Shown here piece after piece: positions 58,240 through 64,000 of a DNA stretch of 64,000 nt. Origin of the DNA: Lenzites betulinus (taxonomy: Eukaryota > Basidiomycota > Agaricomycetes > Polyporales > Polyporaceae); NCBI GenBank assembly GCA_022264855.1, contig JABYQU010000052.1, positions 1 through 64,000 of the forward strand. The letters are read 5' to 3'. Below the pieces are notes generated by a model. The model had not been told where the DNA came from. It saw only the letters and a list, made by a program, of their open reading frames with translations, and did no database searches. Positions within the stretch are counted from its first letter, which is position 1. Each line of letters begins with the position of its first letter. Both the position numbers and the translations under genes were made by a program.

Positions 58240-60066
58240 CAGCAGACACGAGGTTGGGCCAAGTGCGCTTGACGAGCTCTGCGTAGATTTTGCCAAAGTC
58301 CATGAGGGAGGTCGTGTTCGGGGGCTGGACGAAGCCAAGCTTGAGCTGGATGCTGCCCGTCGCGGGGGTGGAGTTGCGTATGGACTGGAGGCTGCGCGAG
58401 ACCATCTGCGCGGAGCGCACACAATCAGTTTCGCCGCGCCTTGTCAGACGGCGCAGGGGAGGCTCACCCTGTTGTTCTCGTCCTCGAATGCGAACGCGCT
58501 GCCGTCCCTGAACCAGTCCTCGAGCGGGAAGGCAACCTCGCCGAGGTAGTCCTTCTTGAGCATGTCCTTGTCCCAGACGACGAGCTCGGCGACGCCGAGG
58601 CGGTCGGCGAGGGAGAGGTAGATGGGGAAGTCGAAGGTGGCATCCATGGGGTTGAAGGTCGGGTTCACCGTGCGCTTCGCGACGGGGGTCTGGTGGCGAT
58701 TGCCGAGGACAGAGACGACGACAAAGCTGGGGGCAGCGCGTTAGGACGGAGACGGGTGGGATGGGGGTAGACTGACGGACCACTGAAACCGTTGCGATCC
58801 TTGGAGAGGAGGCCGACCCAACTCAACGCCCACCAGCGCCTTCTACGTGCGCTGCATCGGGACGCCGCCTGCCAGCACAGGACACATCCTGCTCGCCCCC
58901 GAGCTCGAGCCCGAGGCCGCTCGCAAACGCGACGGGGACGGGGACGGAGACAGAGACGCACTGTCCCGATCCTCCACCGCGTCCGCCGGAGCCAGGCGAG
59001 GGCGCGCTGACAATGCGGAGCTTGGGGCGGGTCGGGGAGTGTTGTTCCATTTCGGTTGGTGCGGGAGCGAGGCTGGGATGCAGCCATGCAGGCGACACAG
59101 AGAGGCCTGCGATCCACACGCGTCGCCCGTTCGTGTTCGCTCCGGACGTGGAGGGCCAGCCGAGGCGGGGGAGGTGGATGGTGCGAGACCCCATGGGCGC
59201 GCGGAGAGTGAGGCGGGGCGTGTTGGGGCGTGCACGACGGACGGGACGGCTGAGAGAGAGTTGCTGCGTACAGGGATGCGGCTGGGGCGGCTGCGCGCGG
59301 GCGTGCCCATTGGTCGCGTCCGCGAAGGGGTCCGCTCGAAGGTGGGCGAGATGCGGGGCTGAAAGGGACTTGGGGAGGGCGGGGCGCGTGTTCTCCTGTC
59401 CGTCGGCATCGGCCTCACTTGAGAGATGAGCGGGGAGGGGTGTGCGCGCGTCATTGCGATTGGGGACGATGGTGGCGGCGGAGCTGCGGCGGGAGTCCAT
59501 TGAGAGCGGGCGGGTGATCGTGTGCTCGTCGTTGTCTTCGTCGACGGGTGAGGGCATGGGCATGAGGTCGGGCGAGCTCGCGCTCACGTGGGCGAAGGAG
59601 AGGGAGAGCGGCGCGGGCGGGAAGACGCAGGCAGAGCTTGATCGATGGAGGGAGGCAGGGTTAAGGTGGCTGGACGAGCCGGGCTGCTCAGCATGCTGCA
59701 GGACATTAGCAGGGAACTAGTACAATAAAATGACAACGTACCCATTGCGCAAGCTCCTCGCGAGCCCCTGGCGTATCCCACGAGAGCCCGTCAAGGTCCG
59801 CGAACTCAGTCTTGACGGAGTGGACGGATTCCTGCAATATGCGCACTGCAGCGTGAACGAGAGAGAGACCGTACGGCTGTGATGCGGAAGGCGTCGCGCT
59901 CCTGGGCCTCAAGCTCGACCTTGGCGATGGCCTGGCGGATGAGGCGCTGCTAGGCCTTGTCGCTGAGGGCCTGCACAAACGGGGATGGGCGCGTGGGGCT
60001 GGTGCAGACGGCGACGGAGCGGGAGGCAAGGGCGATGGCGAGCGGAACGGGGAGCGAGTCGGCCAT
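58240..60066 (-). pseudogene. Decayed C2-domain gene, resembling the C2 part of fungal phosphatidylserine decarboxylase 2
   Basis: From ATG 60066 the frame meets an in-frame TAG at 59,950-59,952 and then reopens (QRLIRQAIAKVELEAQERD, VKTEFADLDGLSWDTPG). A serine/proline-rich middle follows and then a C2 domain: LLSKDRNGFSG, FVVVSVLGNR, NPTFNPMDATFDFPIYLSL, VVWDKDMLKKDYLGEV. The next exon (after a GTGAGC...GCGCAG intron) has GSIQLKLGFVQPP and FGKIYAELVKRTWPNLVSA, after which similarity stops at about 58,240; no catalytic domain follows. Frames disagree across the C2 start (about 58,810-58,860). The PSD2 link rests on remembered family resemblance of the C2 and its tail and is tentative; a decayed C2 gene is well supported. 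Confidence 0.55.
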
Positions 60067-60172
60067 GGCGAGCAGTAGAGTGTGTGGAGGAGTGTAGCAG
60101 CAGCAAGCGCGGAGACGGTAGTAGCAGATCGAGAGAGAGCGCATGCAGTCAGCCACAGTACGGCGCGTGACA

Positions 60173-60259
60173 ACGCGTGAGGACGTGTCTGTGTCACGGA
60201 CGCGTTAAGTCCGCGCGAGTGTCTACACGCGTCTCTCTCGCCCTCCGAGATCGACGCGT
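60173..60259 (+). promoter_or_regulatory. Four MluI cell-cycle box motifs at exact 27-bp spacing
   Basis: ACGCGT occurs at 60173, 60200, 60227 and 60254, each 27 bp from the next, in the 248-bp gap between the divergent C2 gene and the PCNA exon. ACGCGT is the site of the MBF (Mbp1-Swi6) G1/S regulator, which in yeasts controls the PCNA gene among others, so the position fits. Cell-cycle control here is an inference. Confidence 0.75.
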
Positions 60260-60313
60260 CTCTCTCTGCCTCTCTCCCGCCCTCTCTCTCCCGCTCTCTG
60301 TGAGATATCTGCA

Positions 60314-60427
60314 ATGCTTGAAGCAAAACGTCCTCCCAAGCTAACCCTGCACGCCGCTGCTGACCTGTCCACAGCGGTGAAGGAGCTCGTCACGGACGCC
60401 AACCTTGACTGCAACAAAGAAGGCATC
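60314..60427 (+). pseudogene. PCNA: PCNA first exon, orphaned
   Basis: ATG at 60314 opens 38 residues beginning MLEAK and ending ELVTDANLDCNKEGI, matching the N-terminus of PCNA (the conserved DLVTDANFDC-x2-GI segment), and stops at a perfect GTAAGT donor. The middle (RPPKLTLHAAADLSTAV) is more divergent than usual for PCNA. The next PCNA exon (expected to start with LQAMD-like sequence) is not found before the P2 array or in the rest of the window, so the gene is a fragment. Its MluI-box promoter is still present. Confidence 0.75.
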
Positions 60428-60538
60428 GTAAGTCGTCCTTCCCTGCCGCGGTCGCCGCAGCCGTCGAGCAGATCACTCCCATATCGAGTGCCGAGGAGGT
60501 GAGCTGACCACACCTCCGAGGCCGCACAGGTGAGTGGC

Positions 60539-60897
60539 CGAGGCTGCGCACCTGAGTGTTAAGCAGCCGCCCGCGGCCGCGGCTACTCATCTGAGTATTA
60601 AACAGGCACCCGCGGCCGCGCACCTGCGCGGCCGCGGGCACCTGCCTGTGTGTGAGCCAGCCACCCGCGGTTGCGCAGGTGCGCGGCCGCGGCCATGCAC
60701 CTGCTTGTGAACCAGCCACCCGCGGCCGCGCACCTGCGCGGCCGCGGGCACCTGCCGGAGTGTTAAACAGCCGCCCGCGGCCGCGGCTACTCATCTGAGT
60801 ATTAAACAGGCACCCGCGGCCGCGCAGGTGCGCGGCCGCGGGTCATGGATGGCTGTATGACGGATGGCCCGCGGCCGCGCAGGTGCGCGGCCGCGGG
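60539..60897. repeat. P2 palindrome array downstream of the PCNA exon
   Basis: CCGCGG unit starts at 60571, 60610, 60665, 60720, 60775, 60814 and 60869: steps 39, 55, 55, 55, 39, 55. The 39-bp steps follow 12-bp half units, so the spacer is always 27 bp. Spacers (such as GCTACTCATCTGAGTATT) are unrelated to those of arrays elsewhere in the window. Confidence 0.95.
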
Positions 60898-61080
60898 TCA
60901 CATATGGCTGTATCAGCAGGATCGAGCACCATCTGCGCGTACAGTGATCACGCGTCATAGGAGGAGGCAGGGAGATGCCGGATCAGGCAGGACGCGGTGC
61001 AGCGATGCTCATCTACTTTCTGCAGCACTCACTCACTCGCCCTCCCGCATCGATCCCTCCTCTCCCCGCCATCGCTCACC

Positions 61081-63889
61081 CACCTGTGGCTTCCACTGTT
61101 GTATTACAATAGCCCACCAAGGTGGTACCAGCAGTGTGTATTCTGTGGCCACCATAGTTTATTGTTAATCTGGCCCCCAGGTGTTGTACAAACCCATTAA
61201 TGGTTGTTAATCTGTACAGTGTTGTTATTGATTGTAAAATAGAGCGCATTTATACAATGGACCCTAGCATTGTCAAATGATGTTAATCATTGTTAAAAGC
61301 TGCTTTAGATGTTGTTAATGGTTGTAAAATAAGCCCTGAGGTTGTTTAACATTGTTAAAAGCTGCTTGGGATGTTGTTAATGATTGTAAAATCAGTGCCT
61401 GCTTGTAGGTCCCTGTTTACCGCTTAATGGGCGCTTTTTTGGCTTCCCAATAGGGTAGGTATACCAAATGACCGCATTTGGGCGCTTTTTTGGCTTCCAA
61501 ATGGGGCAGTGGCCTACCACCACCCCCTGGGGGCTCCCTTTTGGCCCCCCTGGGCGCATTATTGCCCTATTTTGTGCCCTATGTATATGTGGTGATCATG
61601 ATACATATCAGGGTATTCTGTGGGGGCCAAAAACAGACCAAAAGCGGTCAAAAAAGCGAACCCAGGGCAGGGGTCAGCAGGTCCTGGTAGGTGCATGCAG
61701 CATATAATTGGTTCCTCTGGGCCCATTACATTGATCAATATATCATTTGAAAGCTATAGTTCAGGGCTTTCTGGGACATCTATTTGCATAGCCCACGGTG
61801 CTATATTGATGAAGATATGGCCTTTCGCATTTTCGCAAAAAGCAGCCATTTTGTTTGCTCCATAGCTCCTGATCCAGGGCACATATAAATTCACCCTATA
61901 CATCGTTAGAATTGTATTTAGCATACCTTTAAAACGGGCCTACTCTCAGGATATTCCATCCACATGTATTCTGCCCCTCCTCCTGCCTCCCTGCTAATAG
62001 ATCGCCCTCCAGGGCCCTCAGTTCCTGATAGATTCCCTTGAAAGTCTTTGCAGTTTGTACTGGCAATATATCCAAACATATTTCCAGCTTTGCATGATTT
62101 AAAATGGCCTACCCCTTACGTGCCCTCTTGCTGTACATTTTGTGCACTCCCAGCTTGTTTGCTCCATAATTTTATACCCTGTACAGATATGGTCCTGCTC
62201 TATTTTGCATGCTGTCTGTGTATACTATAGCTACCAATAGATTTGCTCAAAAGTGTTATCGGACATCTGGATCTCTTATAGGCTCCTTATCAGTAGCCCA
62301 CAGAGTAGCCCAATCTGTCGCTTTCTGGGGGAATATTATATAGATCAGACAGCATAGCTGTACTGGCATAGTGCTCAGAATCATGTTGCAAAAAACATCA
62401 TGAGATTTGGTGGAGAAGTGACGGAGGTATGGAGGAAACACCTCAGAATGACCCTTTGATGCAGTTGGTGAAGAATACATGAATGCACTGCTGTAAGCTG
62501 TGTTTGAGCATGTAGACCACCATTTGGGATATTCTGCCCATACCTCCGTCACTTCTCCACCAAATCTCATGATGTTTTTTGCAACATGATTCTGAGCACT
62601 ATGCCAGTACAGCTATGCTGTCTGATCTATATAATATTCCCCCAGAAAGCGACAGATTGGGCTACTCTGTGGGCTACTGATAAGGAGCCTATAAGAGATC
62701 CAGATGTCCGATAACACTTTTGAGCAAATCTATTGGTAGCTATAGTATACACAGACAGCATGCAAAATAGAGCAGGACCATATCTGTACAGGGTATAAAA
62801 TTATGGAGCAAACAAGCTGGGAGTGCACAAAATGTACAGCAAGAGGGCACGTAAGGGGTAGGCCATTTTAAATCATGCAAAGCTGGAAATATGTTTGGAT
62901 ATATTGCCAGTACAAACTGCAAAGACTTTCAAGGGAATCTATCAGGAACTGAGGGCCCTGGAGGGCGATCTATTAGCAGGGAGGCAGGAGGAGGGGCAGA
63001 ATACATGTGGATGGAATATCCTGAGAGTAGGCCCGTTTTAAAGGTATGCTAAATACAATTCTAACGATGTATAGGGTGAATTTATATGTGCCCTGGATCA
63101 GGAGCTATGGAGCAAACAAAATGGCTGCTTTTTGCGAAAATGCGAAAGGCCATATCTTCATCAATATAGCACCGTGGGCTATGCAAATAGATGTCCCAGA
63201 AAGCCCTGAACTATAGCTTTCAAATGATATATTGATCAATGTAATGGGCCCAGAGGAACCAATTATATGCTGCATGCACCTACCAGGACCTGCTGACCCC
63301 TGCCCTGGGTTCGCTTTTTTGACCGCTTTTGGTCTGTTTTTGGCCCCCACAGAATACCCTGATATGTATCATGATCACCACATATACATAGGGCACAAAA
63401 TAGGGCAATAATGCGCCCAGGGGGGCCAAAAGGGAGCCCCCAGGGGGTGGTGGTAGGCCACTGCCCCATTTGGAAGCCAAAAAAGCGCCCAAATGCGGTC
63501 ATTTGGTATACCTACCCTATTGGGAAGCCAAAAAAGCGCCCATTAAGCGGTAAACAGGGACCTACAAGCAGGCACTGATTTTACAATCATTAACAACATC
63601 CCAAGCAGCTTTTAACAATGTTAAACAACCTCAGGGCTTATTTTACAACCATTAACAACATCTAAAGCAGCTTTTAACAATGATTAACATCATTTGACAA
63701 TGCTAGGGTCCATTGTATAAATGCGCTCTATTTTACAATCAATAACAACACTGTACAGATTAACAACCATTAATGGGTTTGTACAACACCTGGGGGCCAG
63801 ATTAACAATAAACTATGGTGGCCACAGAATACACACTGCTGGTACCACCTTGGTGGGCTATTGTAATACAACAGTGGAAGCCACAGGTG
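61081..63889. mobile_element. 2.8-kb palindromic (foldback-type) transposon, non-autonomous
   Basis: Arms 61,081-62,432 and 62,538-63,889 are reverse complements with no length difference (paired coordinates always sum to 124,970), separated by a 105-bp unpaired centre. GCTCACC occurs directly on both sides (61074-61080 and 63890-63896), a 7-bp, or with the next C an 8-bp, target duplication. Subterminal sequence holds repeated GTTGTTAATG/TTGTAAAAT and ATTGTTAAAAGCTGCTT words, as in transposase-binding regions. No transposase is encoded. It lies about 60 bp upstream of the ATG at 63,954. Confidence 0.92.
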
Positions 63890-63953
63890 GCTCACCCCCG
63901 CCCGCCCCGCCGATCTAGACACACCCAGCCAAAAGCCACACCTGCACACAAAC

Positions 63954-64000
63954 ATGGCGCCCTCCCAGTCGAAACAAAAGCGCCTCGCCGAAAAGGCCGA
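63954..64000 (+). CDS. Start of a probable ABC-F ATPase (ARB1/ABCF2-like), cut by the window edge
   Basis: ATG at 63954 opens MAPSQSKQKRLAEKA, in the style of the lysine-rich N-terminus of fungal ARB1-type ABC-F proteins, which act in ribosome biogenesis. Only 15 residues are visible, so the assignment is a guess from the N-terminal pattern. The palindromic transposon sits in its promoter region. Confidence 0.35.
   Translation, partial: MAPSQSKQKRLAEKA

Noticed and set aside
61081..63889. Palindrome as an assembly or library inversion artefact
   Set aside because: A direct 7-8 bp duplication flanks it and an unpaired 105-bp centre is present, which fits a genuine insertion; long reads should still confirm it.

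Overview
The window looks like nuclear DNA of a filamentous fungus, most likely a basidiomycete of the Agaricomycetes. The genes are GC-rich and cut by many short (about 50-70 bp) GT-AG introns, Ty3/gypsy-type pol proteins of the basidiomycete style are present, and the right end carries PCNA-like and ABC-F-like gene starts of ordinary fungal type. It is not an ordinary gene-dense region. Most of it consists of duplicated copies of one unusual gene set, transposable elements and arrays of short palindromes.

Positions 1-41,000 hold the unusual gene set. I use four labels. 'L' is a very large protein of unknown function: a damaged copy at 1-3,379 on the minus strand and a clean 8-exon, 1,484-residue copy at 27,313-32,656 on the plus strand. 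'P' is a very large acidic/lysine-rich protein with a ParB/sulfiredoxin-like segment: nearly complete at about 4,636-10,341 minus, 5'-truncated at 23,651-26,849 plus. 'C' is a cysteine-cluster protein at 16,601-18,432, repeated with a frameshift at 33,983-35,813. The fourth is a convergent pair of BAH-PHD-like chromatin-reader genes, present three times (11,221-14,641; 20,130-23,039; 37,510-40,418). P lies directly upstream of L on the same strand in both clusters although the proteins have diverged strongly, so the order is old or maintained. An 8.4 kb block (15,207-23,605) recurs almost identically at 32,589-40,984. Three blocks end in the same roughly 130 bp tail (ending gagacattta), each followed by unrelated DNA.

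Through this region run arrays of two palindrome families. P1 is about 33 bp, with the core ATCGGCA-N-TGCCGAT. P2 is 28 bp, built on CCGCGGCCGCGCA arms around a CC/GG centre. They sit in introns of P and L and between genes. Most repeat with a fixed pitch of about 55 bp although the spacers at different loci are unrelated. I consider this fixed-pitch palindrome system, with the P/L/C/BAH-PHD gene set, the best candidate for something undescribed.

Positions 40,985-57,600 appear to be one long minus-strand Ty3/gypsy-like retroelement: a possible 5' LTR, gag-pro with two retropepsin domains, at least three extra ORFs each preceded by its own TATA-like sequence, then RT-RNase H-integrase. Its RT is interrupted by a 2.4 kb inverted-repeat transposon (43,165-45,559) flanked by an 8-bp target duplication, and its 3' end is cut off at the shared tail. 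Positions 57,600-64,000 return to host-type sequence: a decayed C2-domain gene, a promoter with four MluI-box motifs spaced exactly 27 bp, an orphan PCNA first exon, a P2 array, a 2.8 kb near-perfect palindromic element with a 7-8 bp target duplication, and the start of a probable ABC-F ATPase gene.

Several reading frames are broken by single-base changes, many in homopolymers, so some breaks may be residual long-read errors and not true decay.
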